From Artocarpus heterophyllus (lineage: Eukaryota > Streptophyta > Magnoliopsida > Rosales > Moraceae), in contig CM046345.1 in NCBI GenBank assembly GCA_025403435.1, forward strand, positions 17,030,160 through 17,094,159: DNA of 64,000 nt. Reading direction: 5' to 3'. Numbering within the stretch: position 1 is the stretch's first letter; the number at the start of each line of letters is the position of its first letter. A program made the position numbers and the translations under genes. The notes beneath the pieces were generated by a model, which was given only the letters and a program-made list of their open reading frames with translations, was not told where the DNA came from and searched no databases. Of this stretch, positions 26,869 through 38,000 are shown in pieces.

Positions 26869-27558
26869 TTACAGATGGAGATTCAAATCAATTGGCCGCT
26901 CCCGGCTTTCCCTTTCCCATTCAAGCTTGGATGTTGCAGTGTCGGATTCTGGATGTATGATTTGCATTTTATCTATCAATTCCTCAGCTGTTGAAGCAGT
27001 AACAAAGATTTGTCTCTCCGATTCTGTAGTGATGTTTTCTTCCACAGCGTAATCTAGAAATTTCAAAAGACCGTCATAAAAACCCTTTACGTTCAACAGT
27101 CCCAAAGGTTTGGAATAAAAGCCCAACAATTGCCCACAAGCAACTATAAATATTTCCTCAAGAGTACCTAGACCACCAGGTAATGCTATAAAAGCATCAG
27201 AATTATAGATTATGTCTTTAAAATTTTTAGGGATACTCCTGACTCCTTCTCCCTTACCTATGGCTTCCTTACAAAGGTTTCCTTCAACTGGAATATGAGG
27301 CCAAATTCTTACATCAGTAGCGTCGCTAGACCTAGCTGCTAGTGTCATATTTACCATCATTTTTATACTACCACCCCCATAGATTATGTTAATCTTCTTG
27401 CGTGCTAGGACTTGCCCTAAGTGATTTGCAGCTTCTAAATAAGCTTTATCTTTTCCAAGGCTGGAACCACAAAAGACACAGACATTCTTTATTTTCTTCG
27501 TGGACTGGGAGGTAGACATATTTGGTTTATAGAAGTGGTTGCTTAATGTCTGCTCCAC
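26869..27558 (-). CDS. LOG family cytokinin riboside 5'-monophosphate phosphoribohydrolase, retroelement-captured
   Basis: 229 residues, uninterrupted, close to the usual plant LOG length. LOG enzymes release the active cytokinin base from its riboside monophosphate. Visible family features: VCVFCGSSLGKD at the N-terminus (about residues 27-38), IIYGGGS (about 58-64), the PGGLGTLEE motif (about 129-137; family pattern PGGxGTxxE with the catalytic Glu), KPLGLLNVKGFYDGLL, and a C-terminal TSKLEWE. Two usual motifs are changed. GGGSVGLMG has become GGGSIKMMV, and the MHxRKAEM stretch with its conserved Arg has become IPKNFKDI, so catalysis is doubtful. A second possible start lies 13 codons in (MSTSQSTKK). 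Plant LOG genes normally have several introns; this copy has none and lies on the coding strand of the retroelement, which suggests capture of a spliced transcript. Confidence 0.85.
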   Translation of the reverse strand: MEQTLSNHFYKPNMSTSQSTKKIKNVCVFCGSSLGKDKAYLEAANHLGQVLARKKINIIYGGGSIKMMVNMTLAARSSDATDVRIWPHIPVEGNLCKEAIGKGEGVRSIPKNFKDIIYNSDAFIALPGGLGTLEEIFIVACGQLLGFYSKPLGLLNVKGFYDGLLKFLDYAVEENITTESERQIFVTASTAEELIDKMQIIHPESDTATSKLEWERESRERPIDLNLHL

Positions 27559-28174
27559 TTAGACTTCGGGTTCTACATAAGTTTTTAAAGATGAGAAATA
27601 TACAAAAAGGGCTAAAGAGATAGACGAGTAGGTAATGAAAAGGTAATCCAAAGATTTAAACAAAATCTTGTGCGGATAAGAAAGTAAGATAAGGTGATTA
27701 ATAGTTTACAGAAAATCTGATTCACTTTTTGAAAAAGATTAGACTCTAATTGTATAACTTTTGACAATTGAGAACAATTCGACAGAAGACCCTCATGACA
27801 CAACTGTAGACTTTTTGACAAATATACACCAAGTCTAGAAATTTAATATAAACGACAAATACTGTAGAACTTTTGAAATTTGAGACACAAATCTTGAAAT
27901 ATCTGGATAAGCTTTTCAAAATTCAAACATATTACTGTACCGTATGTGACGTGTCTGATAAGATAATATATTTTATTATATATATATATATATATATATT
28001 TAAGAAAATCATAAATTAAATAAGATATTAACACTTACTATATCAATCTAATAATCACAATTATTTCAAACACAAAAGTAAATATTCTGAGTAAAAGAAA
28101 AACACAAACTGTTGAACATCAGCTAAAACTGCTTCAAATAAGTAAAGACTAAATAACCTTTATAGAGCGAAGAC
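27559..28174 (-). other. Spacer between the two ORFs of the LOG-carrying element
   Basis: AT-rich, with a TA microsatellite at 27976-27999. No coding signal. Confidence 0.6.
27976..27999. repeat. (TA)n microsatellite
   Basis: Uninterrupted TA run inside the LOG-carrying element. Confidence 0.9.
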
Positions 28175-28696
28175 TTATTCCCCATCCAGTTTTCTTATGG
28201 CTTGACAAACAGGATCTAGAAATACCATATTCCTGAGGCGTTGTCTTTCTGTATAAAATTTAGGCCAGAGTTTAAAAATAGCTCCTTGAACATATCCACT
28301 AGGGTGACCGTGGAGAGGAGGATGGATGCTATCCAAGTTCTCCTTTGAAAGTCCATTCCTACAAAACCTTATTTTATCCTCTCTATTCGTAGACATATAA
28401 CCAGGTGAAGTACATTTACCGTTACAATTTTGTCTTCCACATTTGTTACAAGTGATCACGATGGCACGAGCTCTTCTTTTCATTGCACTACGACTGGTAC
28501 CTGTTCCTGGTAAACCGACATCTTGACTAAAGTCACTCGGACGGATTTTCCCCTCTATCAACATTCTCACATCACAAGGGATGCCAAAATGCATAAGAAT
28601 CCACAACCGAGTAATTCTAGCCTTGTATTTCTTTCTGAGAATCTTTTGGGAGAGTGATGGGAAATACTTTCTCAGATGTTGGTACTTTGGGTCCAT
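28175..28696 (-). CDS. Unrecognised 173-residue ORF with zinc-knuckle-like Cys cluster
   Basis: First ORF of the LOG-carrying element, between primer site and LOG, on the same strand. I do not recognise the family. The N-terminal third is basic (MDPKYQHLRKYFPSLSQKIL and on). A Lys/Arg-rich KRRARA stretch precedes a cluster CNKCGRQNCNGKC (about residues 84-96). That is C-x2-C-x4-C-x3-C, reminiscent of but not the same as the gag zinc knuckle C-x2-C-x4-H-x4-C. The C-terminal part is hydrophilic and ends RKLDGE. There is no signal peptide or membrane segment. An unbroken frame of this length in AT-rich plant DNA, in a very young element, suggests it is real. It could be a diverged gag-like nucleic-acid binder or a second captured host fragment. 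Confidence 0.55.
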   Translation of the reverse strand: MDPKYQHLRKYFPSLSQKILRKKYKARITRLWILMHFGIPCDVRMLIEGKIRPSDFSQDVGLPGTGTSRSAMKRRARAIVITCNKCGRQNCNGKCTSPGYMSTNREDKIRFCRNGLSKENLDSIHPPLHGHPSGYVQGAIFKLWPKFYTERQRLRNMVFLDPVCQAIRKLDGE

Positions 28697-30130
28697 GATG
28701 AGATGAAAGAAGAGTAAATAGAAAGGAAAAATTAAGATAGTAAATTGCAGAATCCTAGAATTCCTTCTTCTTTTAGAGAAAAAGAAGAATTTTTAATGAA
28801 AAAGAAGAGGATTTGCGATTTAAAGAGAAAATAACAAATTAAGAGAGAAAAAGTGAACTCGGAGAAATAAGCTCCTATGCACAGTAAACATATATGTAAA
28901 CAATGATTAAACCACTGTATAAGACACGTATAGAAACCACGTGGGAGAGATAGTGTGAATCAAACTGATTTAAGATTTGAACTAAGCCCAAATGTTCTAA
29001 GTTGAAAATGGTCAGGTTGTTTCGGGCCTTAACACATTTAGAACGAGTTAAATAACAAACATAAAATTGAAAACCAATTCGTATGAATCTTAAACCCAAT
29101 TCAAAGCCCACTATAGATAAAGTTAACTATAAACAACAAATCTAATTTAACGACAACAAGGATCTTCTTGAATGATCCAGCAACTCAAATAATTTTGTTT
29201 TAATCAAAACCTTATTGAACAATACATACACCCATATGTTATTCCTAATACTCAACATCTATCAATGGATTCATCATCATTACTACCAAGGGTTTAGAAT
29301 GTGACTAACCTTGAAATCAATACGATTTACGTCTTTCAACGTAGACCATATCAATGAACAAAGACACTAGATGTTACTACTTAGGAACATCTACAATCTC
29401 CACAATTCTACTTATACAATATCGAATTTCCTCATATAACAAAATCTTGGGTAACCAAAAGATTCACTGATACACTTAAATACAATGTACGTAATGAAAT
29501 ATTCCAATTTTGAGATTCATGCATTCTAGACTTTACACAGTCTCAACAGACCAAAAGTCTAACATTTATCTCTCTCAAGATTCAATACCATGATTCCCAA
29601 CTTATATCATATTCCTCAAATAAATAGAACTTTTAAGAAAAGATATTGACACTTATGTGTTCCATCGAATCCACACATAATCATTACTTAGGTTTGAATC
29701 AATTACGAAAAATTTGGCATATCTATGTCAAACTTTAAAATCAATAAATCAAGCCTTATATTTCTCATTGTTTTTCACGAGACAAAAGGCTCTTAAATCC
29801 TCGTATCTACACGAATTTCTCATCGTTTATACGAATTAAATATGCTTATAGATCCTAATATTATACGAATCTCTCATAAGCATTCTACTTATAAACTCAT
29901 TTCATATAATTATCATTCCCTCATAACTATTAATACTTTCCTTCTATATAATTATTGTACTCATATAACCATTAGTATTTTCATTCTATGGCCTTTCCAT
30001 GTTACATCCTTCTAAACTGTATAAATCAATGTGAAGGTTCATTTTGATGATGACAATGAAAATTCAGCTTCAAAACCATCTCAAAAATATATTTTTTTAA
30101 AGTGGTGCTACACTCCCTAGGTTAACCGAA
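28697..30130 (-). other. Leader region of the LOG-carrying element, no recognised gene
   Basis: About 1.4 kb between primer site and the first ORF. AT-rich. The only ORF over 60 codons (28875-29111, minus) has no family features. No gag or protease remnant was found, so the coding part was replaced rather than decayed in place. Confidence 0.6.
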
Positions 30131-30147
30131 CCTAGGCTCTGATACCA
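30131..30147 (-). other. Primer-binding site, tRNA-iMet, of the LOG-carrying element
   Basis: The plus strand reads ggctctgatacca, i.e. TGGTATCAGAGCC on the minus strand, complementary to the initiator methionine tRNA 3' end. It lies seven bases inside the right LTR and fixes the element orientation as minus. Confidence 0.9.
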
Positions 30148-30154
30148 AAAATTC

Positions 30155-32509
30155 TGTAACGCCCCTATATGGGGGTTAACAGTTTTTAATGAGATAAAAT
30201 AAAAATAAATAATAAAAGTAAAACCTTAAAAATAAAATTTGCCCGGGACTTAAATGAAAACTCTCAACTCAAAAATAAAAATATAAACGACAAATAAACC
30301 ACAGTTTTAATGTAGCACCTTAAATTTAATAATATAAACTGTTGTCATCATCATTTTAACCCTCAACACATTGTAATACAGTCACAGAAAGTAACAATTG
30401 ATGCTTACATTATCATGAAGAACATTCTCAACAATTGAAGCAGTCCCAATGTAATATAGCTACATCACTTCCTCAACTATATTTCTCGTAGCCACCTCAC
30501 ACTTAGTGAGTCCTGAAAAGATATAAACATAAGGGAATGAGCGACACTATGCTCAGTAGAGAAAGCCATTACTCACCTCTATCATTACCACATTAAAATC
30601 TGCATGGTTAGTAAGTCACATCATATTTCAGATTATGAGGTTTATTATGATCACATCTTATGGATACCGTAGTTAATCATTACCAAGTGTCATAATTACA
30701 CATTTATACAAATATTACCAATCATCATTGTTCCTAGGTATCCATGTTAAATTGAGTATCACTCAACTCATCGAAACCCAAATGGGCGCACTTGATCACC
30801 CTATAAACATTCCAAGGGTGTTCCGGTGAGGGGACATCAAGCCCCGAGTCCTCACCAAATCGATTCCTGTACAGTGTGTTCTGGGACTTTCAACCCAAGG
30901 AAGCGTCATCGCCTTCCCCCTACTTTACCTTTTAGGGTATTCATGCCCAAGGACGTAACCGTCGCCCTTTTCATGTCTCACAATTTCTCTATATTAAATC
31001 ATTATTAATAGAGTTAATTTTCCTAACCATGCTTCTCAATTTATAACATGTGTCAATTCATTATGTTCCTCGCCGTACAATACAAGACGAGTCCATGTCA
31101 TAGTTTCATATGTGATACACATATAATATCAGTTCAACATAGATATATATATATATTGCGGCAAAACAATCAATTTTAATTCTATAAAAACCTCACAAAA
31201 GATGAGTAATAGAATCCCTACCTTTCAAGCTTATCAACAATCTTTTAATCCTGGAATCAGTTAACGTTAGCTCCATACTCCCTTGATCCTAAGGCGTGCA
31301 TAAGGACAATTAAAACTAAAGCACAACATACAACTACATTCATAAATAAATCATGTGTAAACCTATCTTACTAGTATGCCATTAAAGCTTTTATATAAAT
31401 CTCTTTTGAATACCACAGTAAACAATTTTTGTCTTAACACAATATAAAATGTGAACAAGTAATCTATATGTTTTAGTCCCTAATAAGATTCATCAATCAC
31501 TTAGGATAATATTGGAAAGGTTGCAAGACATTAAAGAATTAGGTGGTGAGCAAAGATGGGTTCTTGGTTCAGGTTAGCAGCTGGTATACCATAACAAATT
31601 GGCAGATTTACTAGTTTCCAATACAAAAATTGAATAATTCTTAGAAAATAAAATACAACTCAGATTTAGGTTTATGATAGCTCGTTAGAAAGCCTAGGAT
31701 GCTACTTTTCAAATATGCAAACCAATTCATAAAATTCATTTTAATTTAATCTTAGAATTTCAAGAAATAACCACTGCCCATAGAGGTATTACAAAGTTTA
31801 ACAATATAAATTTTCTGTCTAGGGCATATACACTTAGACTTCATACATATTCTCCAAAATAGCAACAAACATATACTTAGGTTTAAGAACGCAAATTTGA
31901 ATAATCCTTTAGTATAAAAGAAAATTTATAAATGAAAGACTAAATTTGTTCATAAGATTCTAACCTCGGATTATGGTTAGTTGGAAGCTTGAAATGGCTT
32001 CAAAACAGGTTCCTTTAGTTCGGTATGACTGAAATTCTTGCTCAAATGGAGGTGATCGTGGCTGATTTTTATGGCTGCCTTGAAGAAGTTCTCTAAGTAT
32101 TTTGCTTCAGCAAAGAAATAAGAAGAAGAGTGTGGGAACCGTGGAAGAGAAAGGAAGAAAAGATGAAGTCTTTGAAGAGAAGTGATAGAAACAATTATAG
32201 AGGAGACATGTTGAAGCATGTCACGGAGGAAATAAAGAAAATGAGGGTCAAGAGTAGTTGGAAAATATATCCTTATGTCTCATCTAAAGACTTTAACACA
32301 CATAATGCCAATATGACATTTTTGAGATTTATTAGAAGTTCTAAGGCTTTTTAGTAATCATACTAAATAAATATAGGAGAATTTTAGAAAACTTAAAAAT
32401 AGATAAAAATAAATATTATAAAATAAATTTAAATGAAGCAATTTTTTTTTATACATTAAAAATTAATTTAATTACCTCAATACCCGTTAGGAGAATAACG
32501 GGTGTCACA
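30155..32509 (-). repeat. 5' LTR of the LOG-carrying element (element strand minus)
   Basis: 2355 bases, same sequence as 23561-25914 apart from two substitutions and one indel. Reading the minus strand it starts tgtgacacccgttatt and ends ggggcgttaca, so it should hold the element promoter. I did not identify the TATA box with confidence. Confidence 0.92.
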
Positions 32510-32514
32510 GACTT
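32510..32514. repeat. Target site duplication GACTT, right
   Basis: GACTT follows the LTR end gggtgtcaca and pairs with 23556-23560. Confidence 0.92.
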
Positions 32515-32625
32515 TCACATTTTTATTATTTAATTTATCCCCAAAAATTCTTGATTTTAATTAAATTCTCCTTTTAATTAATTTGAACAATTCGTCACGT
32601 CAACCCCTTACCCCAGGGCGTGACA

Positions 32626-32630
32626 TTATC
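32626..32630. repeat. Target site duplication TTATC, right
   Basis: Second copy of TTATC, directly after gggcgtgaca. Confidence 0.88.
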
Positions 32631-33689
32631 CTTAAGCCGATTATGGATAATGCTATAGGGATACAATACATTATGATATGTCATGGATACTTAGCTATTT
32701 AGGCTTCGTAATTTTATATAGTTCGAGAGTACAACTCTAAGCTTTTAGTGGAGTAGCATTAGAGTTGATAATTATTAAACATATATATGGGATATTGTTC
32801 ATAATTATTAGGAGCCTGAACTATATAGGTCCATCAACTCCTCTGTGCTAGCTCATAATAAATCTTGTAATGATACGGCGTGCTTTTCCAATAAATTGGT
32901 GACTTGTATTAAATTATCAGATTGGCTGAAATTTGATAGGATCAGATAATTCATGTCTGTTTATCGGTTGAATTAATTTGTGTACATTAATTCAAGATGA
33001 ACTTGTTGAATTATCTGAAATATTTATTGGGTTATTTGAATTAAAACTGAGGCTTTATCCAAAGAATCTCGGGTGAAAAATAAAGATTCGTAGGGATCGT
33101 TTATCGATAGTTCAGCAAGCTGGTCTTCAAGTTCGGCCTGCCAATAGACTAAGTTTGGCAGGCCGATCTGCCAGTTCGGCCTGCCAACTAAACGATAATC
33201 TGATCATGCGTTTTTACACGATTTTATCAGATATTGATCCAGATTCAAATTTTTGGGGCCTTATCTGATAAGGACTAAACCCTAGGTCCAACCTCTATAA
33301 ATAAGGAGTGGGACTTCGCAGTTATAAGATCAGTTAAGAAATTAAGAGTGAGTACTTTAGTGTGAGAACTCTAAAAACCCCCTCAGAGCTTTTGTTCATA
33401 ATCATGAACTCTACTTTAGGTCTTCTCAATTGGTTAGAAGGAGAGTCATCGGGGAAGAGCTGTATGACATGTGTCCACACGTGCTCCGATCGTGGATAGA
33501 GAATAGCAAAGAATACTAGTTGGTTGAGGCTCTTCGGAACGCCCTTCTCTTCACAGATTGTAGGAGCTCTTCATCATACAAGGTTAGTAAGATATAGTTA
33601 ATTTATGCATATAGCATGTTAAACTTGTATTTTAAAAGGTACTCTGATTAAAATTTTTTTAAATTCCACTGCATATTATTTTTTCAACA
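32626..33689 (+). repeat. 3' LTR of the copia element, right part
   Basis: Resumes with ttatccttaagccgatt, matching the 5' LTR at 14220 onward. It retains the TATA box ctataaataa at 33294-33303, absent from the 5' LTR, and ends tttttcaaca before the GTAAC duplication. Confidence 0.9.
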
Positions 33690-33694
33690 GTAAC
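33690..33694. repeat. Target site duplication GTAAC, right
   Basis: GTAAC immediately after the 3' LTR end tttttcaaca. It pairs with 13423-13427. Confidence 0.9.
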
Positions 33695-34430
33695 ACTTTT
33701 TATTAGTTGTGCATCTCAACGTCAGTCAGTGGTGTCTCAAACATTTTTTTCTCACGTAAATTCTTGTCCTCGCTGTCTTAATATTGTAAATAATGCTATA
33801 AATTTCGGTGATACACAAATACTAATAAAAATCGCTTCGTAAACTCATAAATAAGACTCATTTTTATTGTTGTGTTCAGCACGTCGAAACCATCAATTTT
33901 CAACCATCAGTGTATTTTATATTTCCAATCATGGTTTGCAGGCTTCCAATGTGAACTTTGACAAGACGAAAGAGCCAAATTATCTGAGCAAAGTAAAAAA
34001 AAAAAAAAAGGAAAAAGAAAAAAGAAAAGAAAAGAAACAAAAAAAAAAGATTACATCAAATGTGATCCTCTAACATAATGCCTTATCGAAGAGAACTTGA
34101 GAAATATCACCAGCAAAAACTTGTTAATAAGCGATTTTCCGAAATTAAAATACTACATATTATATGCGAAATGATTATGATCGTTTAAAAGAAAATGAAC
34201 AGAATATATTCACTTGTCATATAATAACGCATCATCGTCGGCAGTTGGAAAAGAACTTTAAGCATTAAATTGTGCCAAGCTACAAAATAGCACTAAGAAA
34301 AACAAAACACGCCTCAATTCTATAAGTGGAAGTTGGTATATATGGAACATGACATCATGTAATTAAGAAATGTAACATAAAAATATAATAAAATGTAGTA
34401 GGTTGAAAAAAATAATATTTAAAAAAAGGT
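33695..34430. repeat. Tandem copy 3, right part
   Basis: Continues copy 3 beyond the copia insertion, matching 1389-2090 of copy 1 and 6271-6985 of copy 2 (shared gcaggcttccaatgtga, catcaaatgt.atcctctaacataatgcc). Similarity stops near 34430, where the sequence turns to unrelated AT-rich DNA. Confidence 0.85.
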
Positions 34431-35052
34431 GGGCAAAAATGTTGTCTTTATAAGGATTTTTTAAGAAGGAATTAAACACTATCTTCTGTGCGGAATAAAC
34501 ATAAATAACAAAAAGTTTGGATAATTGAAGATTTCACGAAAAAAAATAGTTATTAATGCCAAAGGCCTTCAAAATTTGAGATCTCTCAGACTTTGCTCTT
34601 AAACTTTTTAAATCATCACTTTGCTACTTTGAGCTTTCAGATCTCCTTACTTTTCCCCTCTATTAAATTTCCTGTCAAAAGTGAAGGAAATTGACTCATG
34701 TGTAGCTGTAAGGGAAAAAATGACATTTTGTTAAGAGAAAATTATATGTTATACTACACTATCATTCGTATTACATATTAAGTTGTGTCATAAATAAACA
34801 TGTATGGTACTTAGAAAAAGTAAATATTAAAATATGACATTTAAAAAATTATCCTTTTATCAATCCTAAGTTCTAATTATTGTTTTTACTCTCATTTAAA
34901 AGGTTGGGAAAAAAAATAATTTGAAAATTTTCAATCTAGTGTTTTACAATATTAGGGGCAGACGCGAAGAGCATTATCATGCCATAAATAGTTTCAACAA
35001 CCCCATATGTGCTTCATGTGGGTTTATTTCCATATCTTATGACAAGAAATTG

Positions 35053-35092
<40 letters not shown>

Positions 35093-38000
35093 TTCAATAC
35101 GAGAAGATTTAAAAGTTTGAGGTAGTAAAGTAGTGATTTTTAAAATTTAAAAAATAAAATAAAGAAGGAATTCAAAGTTTATGAGTCGTTAATGTTAAAC
35201 CCTAAAGAAGAAAATATTAATTAAAGCATATTCGCGCCAATTTCTCTTTCCATCATTTATCATGTTGGTGCTAGAGAAGTTAGTTTCTGGCTTGTTGCCG
35301 TAAGGATCCACGGCCGGACAAGAGAGAGTGGCTGGACAATTTAAATGAAATTCTCACGGTCCATGAAATGAGCGCACAAATGATCTACAACGCAAAATTT
35401 TAGTAAATAAATTTTTTAGTTAATAAGATTATTTTTTACTCTTAAAAACTACTTTTAAAGTTAAAATTGTAATTTAATTAAGCAATTTGGATGTAAATGA
35501 CCCTTCTTAAGCCTTTTTTAGCAAAATGGTCAAAGTGTTTAAAAATTAAGAAAATGACCCTTTTTTATATAAATAACATACAAAAAATTTGTGTTTCTTG
35601 ACTCAGTCTTTAAAAAGTACAATCTGATATAACCTTAAGTATAAAGTTGATCAACTAATAAAACATAATGAATCCAAAATAGAACATACAAGGAAGGATT
35701 TTGTTAAGTTCCAATATATTTATTATATTATCTTTTTATTTATTTTTAATGTCGAAGAATTTGAGAATTAATATTTATTATTTATAAAATATATTTACAA
35801 TATCTTACACACTTTTCAGTATTTTTCATTTTCAAAATTTGTTATTATGGATCTTCAATAACAAGAAATGTAGCTAAAATAAAATAGAATTTCAACAATA
35901 AGTACAATTAATTTCAAATAACTTTAACAAAAATAACAACAATAATAACAAATTAAAAGGGATAAAACAGTAATTAGAACATAGCCAAAGTTTAAAGGTT
36001 TCATTCTGACAATCAACTTAAACAAATTTTAGTTTTTCTAATTATTTATTAATTGGTTTAAGAATATATTATGCAATCCTATGTCAACAATAAATTAAGC
36101 ATTACTAAACATTTACTGTGTCATTTCATGTCTATAATGTAACAAAAAACTCAACTTAATAAATGAGCAGAATTTCACCATTCCTTAACTAAAAGAACAA
36201 CAAAAATAATAAGTTAAGAATTTACTAAGCCATTCTCTATCTACGGCTAATTAAGGTCCTCCCAAATATTATTCGTGCCAGTCTATATTGTCAGAAAATC
36301 AGAACCAAAATTTTGATGGAATTTCAGCTAAGAAAATATTAAAATGCTAAGTTAAAATATTTTAGCATTATAATAGCTTAAAAAATTAAGAAAAACTAAA
36401 AATATTTAGAGTAGTTTTGCCAAAATTTTCCTCTCTCACCTCAGTTAAAAATACATATTTAATAAAATACTAAAAATATTATTGAGCATAATTTTTACAG
36501 TAAAATTTGAAAAATATTTTACAAGACCTTAGGTAAACATAAATACTTAACTTTTAAATACACAACAGTTTTTTTTTTTTTTTTACACCAAGGATTGATT
36601 AAAGAACAAAGCCCCCAGCACCCCCCCTCCCCCCCGGGATCAATGGGAAGGAAACATGGGTCTCCGTCCATCGCTTCTCGATTCTAATTATTGTTTACTC
36701 CAAAAAGTAAAAAATCTGACCCCTCCTGCGGTTATTTATAGGCACTTAGAATTGCTATTGAGAAATTTTTTTAATATTTTTTTACATATCTTCCTTTAAC
36801 ATTTCGGATGAAATTTTGACAAATTGATCATTTTTTTTTTTTACATTTTTGCTTCTTTTCCCATTGCATTCTTAGTTTAAGAGAAGCAGAGTTTTTTGCC
36901 GAGATCCAGTGCTTCACGGCAGCGGACATACCATGTGCGACGCAATCTCAAACGTCGATTTCGTGATCCAATGTCTAAGAGATGCGCAAATAAATGGGCC
37001 TAGGTTGGCCAAGTTAGGACATAACAAAAACCATATGATCAGTCTTGGTATGTTGATCAAATGACTCAAGAGACAGCTTCACGTAAAATGCACTACACTA
37101 GATCAGGCGAGGCTATTGACACGTTGGTCCCACTCTAACGTCGCAGTCTAGTGGCTGGAGCAATTGACAACATGTGGGTCCCAAAAATGTGCCACGTGGT
37201 ATCCTCTTGTCCAATTTTGCTTGTTTTGATATTATTTTACTCTATTTTTCACGTGATTTCAAATTTAGAGATAGAAAATTAAAAAAAATTAATTATTTTA
37301 CCAACATTATATTTACAATAATTTTTAAAATTTATTTATTTTACATTAAAATACACAAAAATAATTTTAAACTTCTAAAATTCTACTCATTTTGGTTTGA
37401 TACAGACATAATTTTTAAGACTTAAAAATATTTTTAAAAATTACTTAAAATATTATAGAACGTATTTGCTAACTTAAAACACACTATGGAATACACTAAG
37501 ATTCAAAATAAAATTATCACTAATTATTTTTACAGTTTTAATTAATTTCAAACTAAACTAATATTTTAAATACAAAAACGATTCTTAAAATGGCGGTAAA
37601 TATTATTCGACATTAAAACATATTAAAAACTTATTATTAAACATATTTTTACACTAACACGCTAAATATTGTTTAACACTTAATTGCTTTAATTCATGAG
37701 TTTAACAAGAAATATTAATGTAAAATGATTGATTTTAGCTTTAAGAAATGTGTATTTTCTAACTCTCGTCATTTCTCAATGCTAAATCATAAGTAGATCA
37801 ATAATAAACCAATTTATTAGTGATATATTATAGTTAATAAGTGTTGTACTAATATTAATCAATAATGTACATCAATAATATGCTAGTGCTTAACAATGAT
37901 GTACAACTAAACAAAAAAGGTCATTTTTCTAGCTTTTAAAAATTTTAGTCATTGCTCTAATTTTTGGAAAGTTCTGTCATTTATTTAAAAATGTGGTAAA

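Larger units (their letters stand above)
23561..32509 (-). mobile_element. Young non-autonomous LTR retrotransposon carrying a LOG gene
   Basis: Two direct LTRs of 2354 and 2355 bases (23561-25914, 30155-32509) bound an internal region of 4240 bases. GACTT target duplications lie at 23556-23560 and 32510-32514. Reading the minus strand, the right LTR is the 5' LTR. It is followed by a primer site TGGTATCAGAGCC, a 173-residue ORF, a 229-residue LOG ORF, then the sequence AAATTTCGAGGACGAAATTT and a polypurine tract AAGGGGGGTAGAG before the left LTR. That 3' arrangement is characteristic of Tekay/Del-type chromoviruses. There is no gag, protease, reverse transcriptase or integrase, so enzymes must come from elsewhere. 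By eye the LTRs differ by two substitutions and one 1-base indel, so the insertion is recent. Confidence 0.92.
21470..32625 (+). mobile_element. Gypsy-type solo LTR, split by a further insertion
   Basis: Starts tgtaacgccccgaaat at 21470 and ends ccagggcgtgaca at 32625. TTATC flanks it at 21465-21469 and 32626-32630. Without the inner element (23561-32509) and its second target copy it is about 2.2 kb. There is no primer site, polypurine tract or coding domain, so it is a solo LTR left by recombination. The TGTAACGCC and GGGCGTGACA ends are typical of plant Ty3/gypsy chromoviruses. It contains a pyrimidine-rich stretch (21737-21860) and a cluster of GGCC-core palindromic motifs (22348-22515). 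Orientation is inferred from the LTR start and is not certain. Confidence 0.85.
13428..33689 (+). mobile_element. Ty1/copia retrotransposon, hosting nested insertions
   Basis: A complete but disrupted copia element: 5' LTR, primer site for tRNA-iMet, degenerate gag-pol, purine-rich site, and a 3' LTR split by an 11.2 kb insertion. A 5-base target duplication GTAAC flanks it at 13423-13427 and 33690-33694. Rejoining the flanks restores the sequence of tandem copies 1 and 2 (caggtaaggtaacactttttatt in copy 2 near 6268). Without the nested insert the element is about 9.1 kb. The two LTRs differ at many positions plus one 234-base deletion, so this insertion is much older than the one nested inside it. 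Confidence 0.92.

Noticed and set aside
36571..36637. T-run followed by C-run, considered as a telomere-like or terminator signal
   Set aside because: No repeat unit and no neighbouring gene end; it looks like simple low-complexity DNA.
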